Positions 8,521-17,897 of a DNA stretch of 64,000 bases are shown here, piece by piece. Origin of the DNA: Fluoribacter dumoffii NY 23 (GTDB lineage Bacteria; Pseudomonadota; Gammaproteobacteria; Legionellales; Legionellaceae); assembly GCF_000236165.1 (NCBI RefSeq), contig NZ_CM001373.1, positions 3,192,325-3,256,324 of the forward strand, given 5' to 3'. Below the pieces are notes generated by a model. It was not told where the DNA came from. It searched no databases and worked only from the letters and a program-made list of their open reading frames with translations. Position 1 is the first letter of the stretch, and each line of letters starts with the position of its first letter. The position numbers and the translations under genes were made by a program.

Positions 8521-10977
8521 TTAGGAAGAAGCATCCTCATGCATAAATGGTGATTTAATTTCGTCAGTAACTGAATCAAATAAACGCTTCTTCATTGAAT
8601 CAAAAGTAAACTCATCAACTAAAATCGCATCCCATCGCACGGCTTCCGTAGCAAGTAAGGCATCCATTTCCTGTTGGGTTAATTCATTCTTTTCAACTTT
8701 TTCCTTTAATTTATCGCGTAACTGACCAAACTTAATCCGTTTCAAGTCACCGACTTTTTTGAAAAGATCATCGGTTTGAATGATTTGCTGTAAAGCATGT
8801 TCTACCCTGTCTATTGGCTGCTTCGGATCACCGCTCAGATATACAATATCCTTCAATCGATTGCGATACTGATTATTCTTACTCATCAAATGTGCCAATT
8901 TTTGCTCTAACTTATCGGAGGGGTAACTCATCGTTTGCCCAAAGGGAAATGCCAGCAGACGAGCAAAAAATCCCAAGAACCGGGATGGGAAATTGTAACA
9001 CAAGGCGATCATGGCTCTTTGAGCGTGATAAAAACAATAGGATACAGCCCATTGAGCATGCAACAGGTCATCAGGATTTTCACCATTCACCTGCACATTA
9101 CGCAATACCCCCATCGCCATATAGAGATAGGACATTCCATCAGCCAGACGGGCTGACAAGCGTTCTTTACGTTTTAAATCACCACCCAAAACGATTAAAG
9201 CCAGATCTGCAAGCCAGGCATAAGCATGGCTTAGACGTGCCAGTCTCTTATATTCACGCTTCATTTTTAGCTTGGGTGCACTGATAAAGATCCCGCCAGT
9301 CCAGGCAGAACAAATTGTTTTGGCGAAATTTTGCATGAAGTATTGGATATGTTTCCAGATGACCTCTCTAAATGCGGCTTTATCCTGATTGGAAATTGCA
9401 TAAAACTCATTTCGGACAAAAGGATGGCAAGCCATCGATCCTTGCCCAAAAATCAACAAGTTTCGTGACATCACATTTGCCCCTTCCACCGTGATGGAAA
9501 TAGGAACCCCGTTGTAAAAGTTAGTTAAATAGTTTCGTGGACCAACTACCACGGCACGTCCCGCATGCACATCCATGGAGGAATTAACCACTAACCGGGC
9601 CAGTTCCGTATTAAAATATTTCGCAATTGCAGAAGCGACTGAGGGTTTTTTATGTTCATTTACAGCAGCTACGGTCAATAATCGATTGGAATTTATCAGA
9701 TAACTTAAACCTGCTATCTCTGCAAGTTTTTCTTCCACTCCTTCAAATTGACCTATCTCAACATTAAATTGACAACGTATTCGTGCAAAAGCACTGGTTG
9801 CGATATAGCAAGAGGAGGAAGTACCGGCTCCAAGTGCAGGTAAAGAAATAGAGCGGCCAATAGATAAACATTCAACCAACATCTGCCATCCAGTCCCTAT
9901 TCGTTTTTGTCCTCCAATCACCGTAGTTATAGGCACAAAAATATCTTTTCCACGAATAGTACCGTTCATGAAGGGCTGATCCGACGGTAGGTGGCGATTT
10001 CCAATTTGCAAATTTTCGGTATCCCGTGGAATTAACACACATGTAATTCCCTCTTCCCCTTCTCCCTTCAATAAACCATCAGGGTCTTTTACATTCACTG
10101 CAAGCCCAATTAACGTGGCTACTGGAGCAAGCGTAATCCATCGCTTATCTATGGTAATACTTAATCCGAGCACCATTTTGCCATCGATTTTCTTTTTCAT
10201 GACGATGGCAGTCGATTGAATAGAGGTCGCATCGCTGCCAGCCCCAGGTTCAGTCAAAGCAAAGCAAGGGATATCAATACCCTTGGCAAGACGGGGTAAA
10301 TAATGCGCCTTTTGTTCTTCGGTACCATAATAATTAATTAATTCTCCCGGGCCTAAGGAATTAGGTACCATAACCGTTACCGCAGCGACTCCTGAACGAG
10401 TGGCTATTTTCATCACCACATCGGAGTGTCCGCGGGCAGAGAATCCTTTACCCCCATATTCTTTGGGTATTACTAAACCAAAAAATCCTTTTTCTTTCAT
10501 GTAATTCCAGACTGGTTCGGGTAAATCGCGATTTTGGCTAATCTCCCATTCATCAATCATGCTGCATAAAGTCTGGGTTTCATTATCGAGGAATGCTTGT
10601 TCTTCTGCAGAAAGCGCGGTAGAGACACTGGCTAGCCGATCCCAATTCGGCTTTCCTATGAAAATATCTTGCTCCAGCCAGGTATCTCCCGCGTTTAATG
10701 CTTCTTCTTCAGTTTTCGATAACTTGGGAATTGATTTGCCCGCTTTTTTATAAAGTAAATCTGCAATCGCCGCCCGTAGCGGTTCGAGATAAACTACAAG
10801 TAGGGCTGTAATAATTACCAGCCATAAGATAAAACCCATGATCCACGGTAACCCGATGGCAAAAGTCGCGACAATGAGATAAAAGACACTTCCCAATTCC
10901 CAAACCAATGGATTCATTGCCCTGTAGAGAACAATCAGGGTAAATATCAGATAGAGTAAAAAAAACAGAATGGCCAT
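8521..10977 (-). CDS. fadE: acyl-CoA dehydrogenase, FadE type
   Basis: Membrane-associated acyl-CoA dehydrogenase that catalyses the first oxidation step of fatty-acid beta-oxidation. The 818 residues are close to Escherichia coli FadE (about 814), far longer than soluble acyl-CoA dehydrogenases. Seen: two N-terminal membrane segments (about 1-25 and 30-68), the acyl-CoA dehydrogenase core (FALTEPGAGSDATSIQS near 240, GTGWQMLVECLSIGRSISLPALG near 370, VEGANVMSRNLLIFGQG near 505), and the long FadE-specific helical C-terminus. It stands alone and is divergent from the gene at 11053. Confidence 0.95.
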   Translation of the reverse strand: MAILFFLLYLIFTLIVLYRAMNPLVWELGSVFYLIVATFAIGLPWIMGFILWLVIITALLVVYLEPLRAAIADLLYKKAGKSIPKLSKTEEEALNAGDTWLEQDIFIGKPNWDRLASVSTALSAEEQAFLDNETQTLCSMIDEWEISQNRDLPEPVWNYMKEKGFFGLVIPKEYGGKGFSARGHSDVVMKIATRSGVAAVTVMVPNSLGPGELINYYGTEEQKAHYLPRLAKGIDIPCFALTEPGAGSDATSIQSTAIVMKKKIDGKMVLGLSITIDKRWITLAPVATLIGLAVNVKDPDGLLKGEGEEGITCVLIPRDTENLQIGNRHLPSDQPFMNGTIRGKDIFVPITTVIGGQKRIGTGWQMLVECLSIGRSISLPALGAGTSSSCYIATSAFARIRCQFNVEIGQFEGVEEKLAEIAGLSYLINSNRLLTVAAVNEHKKPSVASAIAKYFNTELARLVVNSSMDVHAGRAVVVGPRNYLTNFYNGVPISITVEGANVMSRNLLIFGQGSMACHPFVRNEFYAISNQDKAAFREVIWKHIQYFMQNFAKTICSAWTGGIFISAPKLKMKREYKRLARLSHAYAWLADLALIVLGGDLKRKERLSARLADGMSYLYMAMGVLRNVQVNGENPDDLLHAQWAVSYCFYHAQRAMIALCYNFPSRFLGFFARLLAFPFGQTMSYPSDKLEQKLAHLMSKNNQYRNRLKDIVYLSGDPKQPIDRVEHALQQIIQTDDLFKKVGDLKRIKFGQLRDKLKEKVEKNELTQQEMDALLATEAVRWDAILVDEFTFDSMKKRLFDSVTDEIKSPFMHEDASS

Positions 10978-11052
10978 AATATCAATACCTTCCCTTGCTT
11001 TGCATAATAAAGGTGTAGTATATACTCTTTATTTTACGAGTAGCAATTGAAC

Positions 11053-11661
11053 ATGAACCCACGTTTGGTTTGGAATTTCGAATTTAGCTCGAAAACAAAT
11101 GCGCCTGTGCCCCATTTTACTGAGGAAAATACGGATGATCTGAAATGGGAGATTCGTTATTTTTGGCCAGAGAACGAGATAATAATTCTTAATCCAATAG
11201 CCCCTTCATTGCTCGATTTAGCAAATTACAAGCGAAAACATAAAGAAGACTATTATTATTTATTGCCAGAACGTAATTACAACATCAAAAAACGTAACGA
11301 CCAATTGCTTTATAAACCCTTGCTAAAACAGAATAATCAAGCTGCCGGCTATGGGGCAAAAATAATCCTTACCTCTCCTAACGACCAGTCGCTTCCATCA
11401 GACTTACAAAAAATAATACCTCAGATAGAGACAGATGGGGTTGGGGTTTATGTTAAAAAAGAAGCGTTTATTTATAAATTTCCAACGACACCTGCAATAA
11501 AAATCGAACTGGCACGTCTTGAAGTCCTCCATAAAGTCTATTTCAGTTTATGCATCGAAGGAAAATCGCATCATTTAGTGGAGACTATTTCCAAACACTT
11601 GCTGGATAAACCTGTTTCTTGCGAATATGTTACTTTCCTCAAAAATTTGCTGAAATTATGA
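11053..11661 (+). CDS. hypothetical protein, possibly CYTH-like
   Basis: The 202-residue product has no clear match that I can name. The centre contains alternating charged residues on predicted strands, YYLLPERNYNIKKR, LLYKPLLKQ and, later, IKIELARLEV, a pattern reminiscent of CYTH (triphosphate tunnel) proteins; the typical N-terminal ExExK motif is not clear. I start at ATG 11053 rather than the in-frame TTG two codons earlier. The stop overlaps the next start (ATGA, 11658-11661), so it is co-translated with the short chromate-transporter-family protein. The CYTH reading is inference. Confidence 0.7.
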   Translation: MNPRLVWNFEFSSKTNAPVPHFTEENTDDLKWEIRYFWPENEIIILNPIAPSLLDLANYKRKHKEDYYYLLPERNYNIKKRNDQLLYKPLLKQNNQAAGYGAKIILTSPNDQSLPSDLQKIIPQIETDGVGVYVKKEAFIYKFPTTPAIKIELARLEVLHKVYFSLCIEGKSHHLVETISKHLLDKPVSCEYVTFLKNLLKL

Positions 11662-12191
11662 TAAGAACTCTATTAGACATTATTCTAAGCTTTGGAAAGA
11701 TCGGCCTCATCTCCCTGGGGGGAGGCAATTCCATGTTAAAACTGCTGGAATATGAATCTGTGGAATATCGGCATTGGATTGGACAGGAAGAATTTATCGC
11801 CATGGTAGGCTCCAGTTTCATTTTCCCCGGATTAACCGGGGTTAAGCTTTCAGCGCTTATCGGCTATAAAGCTGCCGGGATCACAGGCTTATTGCTTGCT
11901 GTGCTTAGCCTTAATTTACCGGGATTATTAATGGCCATATTGGGATATCAGTGGCTGACGAGCCATAATGGTCCGGTAATGCGCAAAATAATGATTGGCG
12001 TTCAATATGGTGCATTGGCACTTTTGGCCGCAGCGAGTTATTCCGTTGCCCAGGGGGTGGTAGATATGTATTTTTCTATCCCTATTGCCCTGTGTTGCTT
12101 CATTTTTTTTCTCGCCTTAACTTTTTGGAATGTATCTCCTTTTTATGGGTTTGTTGGATTTATTGTTGTATGTTTTTTTCTGGTTCGTTGA
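11658..12191 (+). CDS. single-domain chromate transporter family (ChrA) protein
   Basis: Integral membrane protein of about 177 residues with the half-length ChrA architecture: FGKIGLISLGGGNSMLKLLE at the N-terminus, then GLTGVKLSALIGYKAAG and four or five membrane segments. The earlier in-frame start at 11619 is inside the preceding gene; ATG 11658 gives the classical N-terminus. Short ChrA proteins generally occur as adjacent pairs, but only one half is present here. Substrate (chromate, sulfate or other anion) cannot be told. Confidence 0.8.
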   Translation: MIRTLLDIILSFGKIGLISLGGGNSMLKLLEYESVEYRHWIGQEEFIAMVGSSFIFPGLTGVKLSALIGYKAAGITGLLLAVLSLNLPGLLMAILGYQWLTSHNGPVMRKIMIGVQYGALALLAAASYSVAQGVVDMYFSIPIALCCFIFFLALTFWNVSPFYGFVGFIVVCFFLVR

Positions 12192-12203
12192 AATAAGTAA
12201 CAT

Positions 12204-12234
12204 GCATAGCCCAAGAATACTTAACAAGCTATGC
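12204..12234. repeat. inverted repeat between chrA-like gene and ppk
   Basis: GCATAGC (12204-12210) and GCTATGC (12228-12234) can pair with a 17-base loop just before ppk. There is no T tract, so it is a leader hairpin or a weak terminator at best. Confidence 0.4.
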
Positions 12235-12251
12235 CAGGATTCTTAAAATAA

Positions 12252-14336
12252 ATGGAGTTACCCTTGGATACAATGTTGGATAATCCTGAATATTATATTA
12301 ATCGAGAATTTTCTATTATTGCATTTAATCAGAGGGTTCTTATGCTGGCGAACGACGAGCGTGTTCCTTTGCTGGAAAGAATGCGTTTTCTGAGTATTTG
12401 CAGCAGTAATCTCGATGAGTTTTTTGAAATACGTGTCGCGGGTCTTAAGGAAAAGATCGCCATGTCTTCGGGAAAATTAACCATTGACGGATTACGTCCA
12501 GAGGAGGCTTTTAGCCAAATCAGTCAAAAAACCCATAAACTCATTGAACAACTTTATTCAATTTTTAACAAGCAACTTCTTCCAGCTTTAGGCAAAGAAA
12601 AAATTTTTTTCCTGGACACCGCTCAATGGACAGATGACATCCATTTGTGGGCAAAACACTATTTCAAACATGAAGTTCAACCGGTAATCAGCCCCATAGC
12701 CCTCGACTTGGCCCATCCTCTACCCCAACTTATTAATAAAAGCTTGAACTTTATTATTTCATTAAGCGGTAAAGATGCCTTTAACAGAAATATCAATTAT
12801 GCAGTAGTGCATGCGCCAAGATCGCTCCCCAGAGTTATTCATTTGCCCTCAGAGTTATGTGGAGATGCTCACTATTTTGTGCATCTTTCTTCAATCATTA
12901 CCACCCACGTAAACAGTTTATTTCCCGGCATGGAAATTAGCGGGTGTTATTCTTTTCGCCTTACACGAAATAGTGATTTGTTTTTGCGGGAAGAGGAAAT
13001 TGACGATTTGGCAAAAGCCCTGCAACGAGAGATTTTTTCCCGGCATTACGGACATGTGGTTCGCCTGGAAATTGAAAAAAATTGTCCGGAAAAAATTGTT
13101 GATTTTTTATTGCAAAAATATCACTTACGCCATGAAGATACTTATTATTGTGATGGACCAGTTAATATTCAACGTCATTTAACTGCCATTAACAGCATTG
13201 ACCGACCTGATTTGAATTATCCGCCTTTTGCAGCGCAGTACCCCCAGTTTCCCAGAACAGAACGTAACCTGTTTAACGTGCTTGATGAACAAGACATTCT
13301 GCTTCATCACCCCTACCAAAGTTTTGAGGTGGTCATTGATTTTGTAAGGCAAGCGGCAAGTGATCCCAATGTCCTGGCAATCAGCCAGACGCTGTATCGG
13401 ACCCGTTCAGAATCAGTTATGGTTGATGCCTTGGTTGATGCTGCCCATTCCGGTAAGGAAGTTACTGCTGTTATTGAGTTACGTGCCAGGTTTGATGAAG
13501 AATCCAATCTTAAATTGGCAAATCGTTTACATGCAGCCGGGATCCTGGTGCTTTACGGGGTAGTGGGATATAAAACTCATGCCAAAATGACCCTCGTTGT
13601 ACGTAGAGCGCATGGCAAATTGAAGCGTTATGTCCATTTAAGTACTGGTAACTATCATGAATATACAGCAAAACGTTACACTGACCTGGGTTTATTGACT
13701 TGTGAACCTACAATTACTTCAGATATTCAAATCATTTTTCAGCAGTTAACAGGCCTGGGTAGGGTAGTTAAACTCAAAGCCATTAGCCATTCGCCTTTTA
13801 CTCTACAAAAAACGCTGTTGCAATATATAGAACAATGCACCGCAGTGGCTTTAAAAAAGGGAGAATCAGAAATTCTGCTTAAGGTAAATGGATTAGCCGA
13901 TAAAACCATTATCCAGGCGTTATACAAGGCTTCCCAATCAGGGGTTAAAATCAATTTGCTTGTACGTGGTGTATGTTGTCTGAAACCTGGGATACCCGGT
14001 ATTTCAGAGAATATCCGGGTTCTTTCCTATATAGGACGTTTTTTAGAACATCATCGAGTATTTTATTTCCGTATTCAGGAAGAAGAATTTTATTTTTGCT
14101 CTAGCGCTGATCTGATGGAACGCAATTTGTATCATCGTATTGAAATTATGTTCCCTATTCTTAATGAGGCCTGCAAAAAACGAATTAAACAAGAAATTAT
14201 CAAAAATTACCTTAAAGACAACAGCAATACTTGGGAAATGCAAAGTGATGGGAGTTACAAGCCTTTAAATCAGGGTAATAATAATGCCCAGGAAAAACTG
14301 ATTAAACTATACCAGGATGAGGACAATTCGATTTAG
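12252..14336 (+). CDS. ppk: polyphosphate kinase
   Basis: Makes inorganic polyphosphate from ATP; linked to stress survival and virulence in many Gram-negatives. The 694-residue length fits PPK1. The N-terminal domain is recognisable (NREFSIIAFNQRVL, LSICSSNLDEFFEIRVAG). The phospho-acceptor histidine is in GYKTHAKMTLV near residue 443, followed by the second conserved His region HLSTGNYHEYTAKRYTD. The C-terminal domain includes NGLADKTIIQALYKAS, typical of the family. Start at ATG 12252. No ppx follows. Confidence 0.96.
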   Translation: MELPLDTMLDNPEYYINREFSIIAFNQRVLMLANDERVPLLERMRFLSICSSNLDEFFEIRVAGLKEKIAMSSGKLTIDGLRPEEAFSQISQKTHKLIEQLYSIFNKQLLPALGKEKIFFLDTAQWTDDIHLWAKHYFKHEVQPVISPIALDLAHPLPQLINKSLNFIISLSGKDAFNRNINYAVVHAPRSLPRVIHLPSELCGDAHYFVHLSSIITTHVNSLFPGMEISGCYSFRLTRNSDLFLREEEIDDLAKALQREIFSRHYGHVVRLEIEKNCPEKIVDFLLQKYHLRHEDTYYCDGPVNIQRHLTAINSIDRPDLNYPPFAAQYPQFPRTERNLFNVLDEQDILLHHPYQSFEVVIDFVRQAASDPNVLAISQTLYRTRSESVMVDALVDAAHSGKEVTAVIELRARFDEESNLKLANRLHAAGILVLYGVVGYKTHAKMTLVVRRAHGKLKRYVHLSTGNYHEYTAKRYTDLGLLTCEPTITSDIQIIFQQLTGLGRVVKLKAISHSPFTLQKTLLQYIEQCTAVALKKGESEILLKVNGLADKTIIQALYKASQSGVKINLLVRGVCCLKPGIPGISENIRVLSYIGRFLEHHRVFYFRIQEEEFYFCSSADLMERNLYHRIEIMFPILNEACKKRIKQEIIKNYLKDNSNTWEMQSDGSYKPLNQGNNNAQEKLIKLYQDEDNSI

Positions 14337-14374
14337 GAGGATTGGGTAATTTCTTGCGCTGTCAAAAGCCTAAG

Positions 14375-15274
14375 CTAGCGAAAACAAGTTAATTGAGGAT
14401 GCGCCCCCAATTGCAAATGCGCCTCCGTTCCCAAAGGAATAGCATAATTTACCGGACCATGGCCAACTCCTGGAACTCTTAGTACAGGAATGGCACTTTT
14501 TTCCGCAAAACGCTGTAAAACAGGTTCTATCAACGAAGATCCATTGGGTTCGCGGCCCTCCAGAAAATCGCCCAACAAAATAGCAGCAGCTTGGGTAAAC
14601 ATACGGGCTTGTGTTAAATGTTCCAGCATTCGATCAACCCGGTAGCCACGCTCCCCAATTTCTTCGAGTAACACAATTTTATTGCGGCCATCCATTTGCC
14701 AACAGGTACCAATTCCTGATTGAATAAGAGCTAAATTTCCACCGGTTACTTGGGATTTAATCAATTCCTCATTCTCAGCATGCTTGTTCAGAGGAATTAA
14801 ATCTTTGAAGTGAGCCGCGGTCCCAGCAAACAAAACCGATTGAACTGAAGCAATCGTCTCTTGGCTAAATTTATCAGGTGCTGCAGCACCATGAATTGTC
14901 GGCCATTGCCAATGTTGCTGTAAATAGAGATGAAGGCAGGTGATGTCACTCATACCCACAAATATTTTGACCCTCTCTGGAGCATCAATTGCAGTCAATT
15001 GGGGGATTAAACGAGTGGAACCATAGCCTCCTCGCACACAAATCACTGCTTTTGTTTCAGGATTCAGCAAGGCATTTTTCAGATGTTTAAACCTCATCTC
15101 ATCGGTATTCGCGCAGAGGAGATCGCGGGCAAAAATATCCTCCTGAACCACGCAGATTAATCCCCAGGACTCCAACAATTTTTTTAAATCAAGCAGTTGG
15201 CTGTCGGTACTTCGGGATGAAGGGGCGATAATCTCTACAGAATCCCCTGGTCTTAACACCGGTAATTTTTTCAT
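14375..15274 (-). CDS. ldcA: LD-carboxypeptidase (muramoyltetrapeptide carboxypeptidase)
   Basis: Removes the terminal D-Ala from murein tetrapeptides during cytoplasmic peptidoglycan recycling. Seen: N-terminal LRPGDSVEIIAPSSRS, the CVRGGYGSTRLIPQL segment, the nucleophile Ser in VGMSDITCLHLYLQ (near residue 115), the glutamate in LLEEIGERGYRVDRML and the C-terminal VPGVGHGPVNYAIPLG with the catalytic histidine. Length 299 is typical. Functionally it complements amgK-murU elsewhere in this window. Confidence 0.94.
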   Translation of the reverse strand: MKKLPVLRPGDSVEIIAPSSRSTDSQLLDLKKLLESWGLICVVQEDIFARDLLCANTDEMRFKHLKNALLNPETKAVICVRGGYGSTRLIPQLTAIDAPERVKIFVGMSDITCLHLYLQQHWQWPTIHGAAAPDKFSQETIASVQSVLFAGTAAHFKDLIPLNKHAENEELIKSQVTGGNLALIQSGIGTCWQMDGRNKIVLLEEIGERGYRVDRMLEHLTQARMFTQAAAILLGDFLEGREPNGSSLIEPVLQRFAEKSAIPVLRVPGVGHGPVNYAIPLGTEAHLQLGAHPQLTCFR

Positions 15275-15322
15275 TTTTTATCTCTTAAATTTCGTCCCTT
15301 ACTGAGGCTAAGAAGCACCCTC

Positions 15323-16306
15323 TTAGATAAGCAGTGTTTTACTGAGCTTTCCAGGCTCTTCACAAACCAGTCGCGGCAATAAATATCCGGGTAAAAGATT
15401 TTGTAATTGCTTGTAAATAGATTGTACTGTATCAAAAGGTAAATCAAAATGGCTTGCCCCTTTTACTTTATCCAATTGATGCAAATAATAAGGCAAGACC
15501 CCATAAGCAAATAAAGTGTGGCTTAAATCAGCCAAAATTCGGGCATCGGCATTAATTCCTGCTAACAATACTGCTTGATTCAACAAATAACACCCCACTT
15601 GTTGTAACTCATGCAGCACCTCCCGCACTGAGTCATCCAATTCCTGGGTGTGATTGCAATGCAACACTATCACTTTCTTGAAACGGGTATTTTTTAATAT
15701 TGAAAGTAACCCTTTGTCTATCCGCTCAGGAAAAACAATTGGAATTCGGGTATGAATCCGTAAAGTGTGGAGGTGGGGAATTTCTTCCAATTGGTTTATT
15801 AACTCTGTTAAGAGCACATCGGACGCCAACAAAGGATCGCCCCCACTTAAAATAACCTCCGAAATACTGTTGTCCTGAGAAATATATTTACAAATCGCTT
15901 GATAGCCATTTCGACCCGGATTATTGTCTTGATAGGGAAAATGCCTGCGAAAACAATAACGACAGTTAACAGCACAAACACCGGTTAAAGTTAATAATAC
16001 ACGGCCATGATATTTATGCAGTAAACCGCGGATTGGAGTATTGTCATGCTCCTCTAATGGATCCACACGATAATCTTTACTTGCCAGCAATTCATCTGCA
16101 GTTGCTAAAACCTGCAGCAACAGAGGATCGCGAGGATTTCCTTTTTGCATGCGCTTTGCAAAACCTATAGGCACGCGACTGGGAAATTGCTTTTCAGCAT
16201 GTAAATTTCCGATAGATAAAGGCAATTCTAAAAAAGTTAATAATTCATTAACTGAGGCAAAACCTTGTGCCAATTTTTTTTGCCAACTTAAAGAGGTATC
16301 TCGCAT
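15323..16306 (-). CDS. epmB: EF-P (R)-beta-lysylation protein EpmB (lysine 2,3-aminomutase-like)
   Basis: Radical SAM enzyme that turns L-lysine into (R)-beta-lysine for modification of EF-P. The radical SAM CxxxCxxC motif is seen in CAVNCRYCFRR (near residue 117), with the KamA-family surroundings GRVLLTLTG and ILSGGDPLL. The 327 residues match EpmB rather than the longer clostridial aminomutases. It is divergent from efp with only 71 bases between starts, which strongly supports the role. The ligase gene epmA is not in this window. Confidence 0.95.
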   Translation of the reverse strand: MRDTSLSWQKKLAQGFASVNELLTFLELPLSIGNLHAEKQFPSRVPIGFAKRMQKGNPRDPLLLQVLATADELLASKDYRVDPLEEHDNTPIRGLLHKYHGRVLLTLTGVCAVNCRYCFRRHFPYQDNNPGRNGYQAICKYISQDNSISEVILSGGDPLLASDVLLTELINQLEEIPHLHTLRIHTRIPIVFPERIDKGLLSILKNTRFKKVIVLHCNHTQELDDSVREVLHELQQVGCYLLNQAVLLAGINADARILADLSHTLFAYGVLPYYLHQLDKVKGASHFDLPFDTVQSIYKQLQNLLPGYLLPRLVCEEPGKLSKTLLI

Positions 16307-16377
16307 TAATTACACAGACTTGATAAACTGTGCGAACTTTAACTAAAACGAAGCAAAATCTCAACTGTGGAGTACTA

Positions 16378-16947
16378 ATGGCAATATATAGCAACAATGA
16401 ATTGAAAAACGGCTTGAAAGTAATGGTTGATGACGCCCCATGCACCATCCTTGATTGTGAGTTCGTAAAACCCGGAAAAGGCCAAGCATTTACTCGTATA
16501 AAAATTCGTAACTTGAAAACAGGCCGCGTTGTCGAGCGCACACTTAAATCCAATGAGTCATTACCTTCAGCTGATGTTGCCGATATCGAAATGCAATATC
16601 TTTATAATGATGGCGAACAATGGCACTTTATGGTTCCTGATAATTTTGAACAATATGCTTTGGGAAAAGAAGTACTTGCTGATGCAGCCCAATGGTTAAA
16701 AGAACAGGATATTTGCATTGTGACTCTGTGGAATAATGAACCCATACAAGTTACCCCACCAAACTTTGTCATTTTGGAAATTACCGAAACCGATCCCGGA
16801 TTAAAAGGCGATACTTCCGGTGGCGGCGGTAAACCTGCAATTTTGGAAACAGGAGCTGTAGTCCGCGTTCCCTTATTCGTACAAACAGGGGAATTGATTA
16901 AAGTAGATACGCGTAAAGGGGAATATGTTTCTCGCGCCAAAGAATAA
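16378..16947 (+). CDS. efp: translation elongation factor P
   Basis: Relieves ribosome stalling at polyproline stretches. Starting at ATG 16378 gives 189 residues, the normal size. Lys34 in [10 protein letters not shown] is the expected beta-lysylation site, matching the divergent epmB. The three beta-barrel domains are recognisable by [20 protein letters not shown], the central [10 protein letters not shown] and the closing [20 protein letters not shown] (quoted in part). The frame is open further upstream (16330), but that part lacks the conserved N-terminus. Confidence 0.97.
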   Translation: MAIYSNNELKNGLKVMVDDAPCTILDCEFVKPGKGQAFTRIKIRNLKTGRVVERTLKSNESLPSADVADIEMQYLYNDGEQWHFMVPDNFEQYALGKEVLADAAQWLKEQDICIVTLWNNEPIQVTPPNFVILEITETDPGLKGDTSGGGGKPAILETGAVVRVPLFVQTGELIKVDTRKGEYVSRAKE

Positions 16948-17005
16948 TATCGTACTCATTATCTCAGGAAATTACCTGTTTAATCCCAAACCAATAATAA
17001 GTGCC

Positions 17006-17033
17006 AGATCCTCGTAATTCATTACGGGGATCT
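17006..17033. repeat. long inverted repeat downstream of efp
   Basis: Two 13-base arms (17006-17018 and 17021-17033) pair completely apart from one G-T wobble, with a two-base centre. It lies between convergent efp and the lipoprotein gene at 17062. There is no long T tract on either strand, so terminator function is likely but not certain. Confidence 0.6.
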
Positions 17034-17061
17034 AGCAATTAAACGAAAGTAACCTATTCGA

Positions 17062-17307
17062 TTAATAAACCTGGTAAGTATTATACATGCCCCAATACCC
17101 TACATCTCCCAAGTCGTTATACCCATAATAATAAGCATCACTGTCATTGTAATAATCAACATCCCAGTAAGGGCTGGTATGATATCCAACAGAGACGTAC
17201 CCGGGAGTATAGGTGGGAGTATTGTTATAGTAGACTCGTTCCGTAACACAGCCCGTTGTCATAAAAACGGAACCAACTATCATTAAAGCAAGAATCAATC
17301 TGTTCAT
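17062..17307 (-). CDS. small tyrosine-rich lipoprotein
   Basis: The 81-residue product has a lipoprotein signal peptide (hydrophobic residues 4-16) and a lipobox MTTGC with Cys20 as the lipidated residue. The mature part is very rich in Tyr, Asn, Gly and Asp with no charged clusters, suggesting a flexible envelope protein. I know no function. The next small reading frame on the same strand starts upstream at 17562. Confidence 0.75.
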   Translation of the reverse strand: MNRLILALMIVGSVFMTTGCVTERVYYNNTPTYTPGYVSVGYHTSPYWDVDYYNDSDAYYYGYNDLGDVGYWGMYNTYQVY

Positions 17308-17328
17308 AATCCCATCCTAGTTTCGAAC

Positions 17329-17562
17329 TCAACAAATAAAATTAAAAATCACCAATGATGACAATGGTGTCCTCCATGTCAGTAATGAGGTCTGTCCAAC
17401 AGGACGTATTTTTGTTCCTGCATTGGGTAAAAGATTATTTACTATTAAGGCATCTGACCTTAGAGCTAAATGTTCAAGAGCAGAGAGTAAAGCCGAAGAA
17501 GCAGGCATCGCAGCTAAAATAAACGGTCTACTTAAGGCTACAGAATTAATTAGTTTCTTCAT
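17329..17562 (-). CDS. possible small hypothetical protein
   Basis: A 77-residue frame starting MKKLINSVAL, preceded by a good GGAGGG ribosome-binding site about seven bases upstream. The sequence is rich in Leu, Ala and Ser with no recognisable domain, and the N-terminus is only weakly signal-like. It lies immediately upstream of the Tyr-rich lipoprotein gene on the same strand. It may be a real small protein or a decayed remnant. Confidence 0.35.
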   Translation of the reverse strand: MKKLINSVALSRPFILAAMPASSALLSALEHLALRSDALIVNNLLPNAGTKIRPVGQTSLLTWRTPLSSLVIFNFIC

Positions 17563-17897
17563 AACAGCCCTCCAGACTCTTATTACAAATCTAATTAGAT
17601 AGCTTAAGTATAATTTATGTTCTAGTTTTAATCAATTTAGATAATTATTGCTCTAGTGGAGATAAGGATACGTATACAGGTAATGGCTCCCCAGATCCTG
17701 AGCCTCTTTCGTTTTTCACTCTGGAGGTCTATGCAGAGCTTTAGGCGTCCTACTAAGTACATAGGCTGGCACACCACTCTTCAAACTGACCTCCCAACCT
17801 GAAGCTATTAAATGGTTCAGTCGGGAAAAGTCATCACCCATATGTATAAATAATAGACTATCGAAAACCTTGGTGTATATATTTTGCGCAAAATTAT
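17563..17897. other. intergenic stretch without a recognised gene
   Basis: No convincing gene here. A 23-codon frame beginning at about 17731 on the plus strand has a GGAGGT box in front of it, but it is too short and featureless to call. No strong hairpin or tRNA-like structure was seen. Confidence 0.5.

Noticed and set aside
8814-9284. 156-codon open frame on the plus strand
   Set aside because: Antisense to fadE, no ribosome-binding site, low-complexity His/Pro/Arg composition; a shadow frame.
17731-17802. 23-codon frame with a GGAGGT box
   Set aside because: Too short and featureless to support as a gene.
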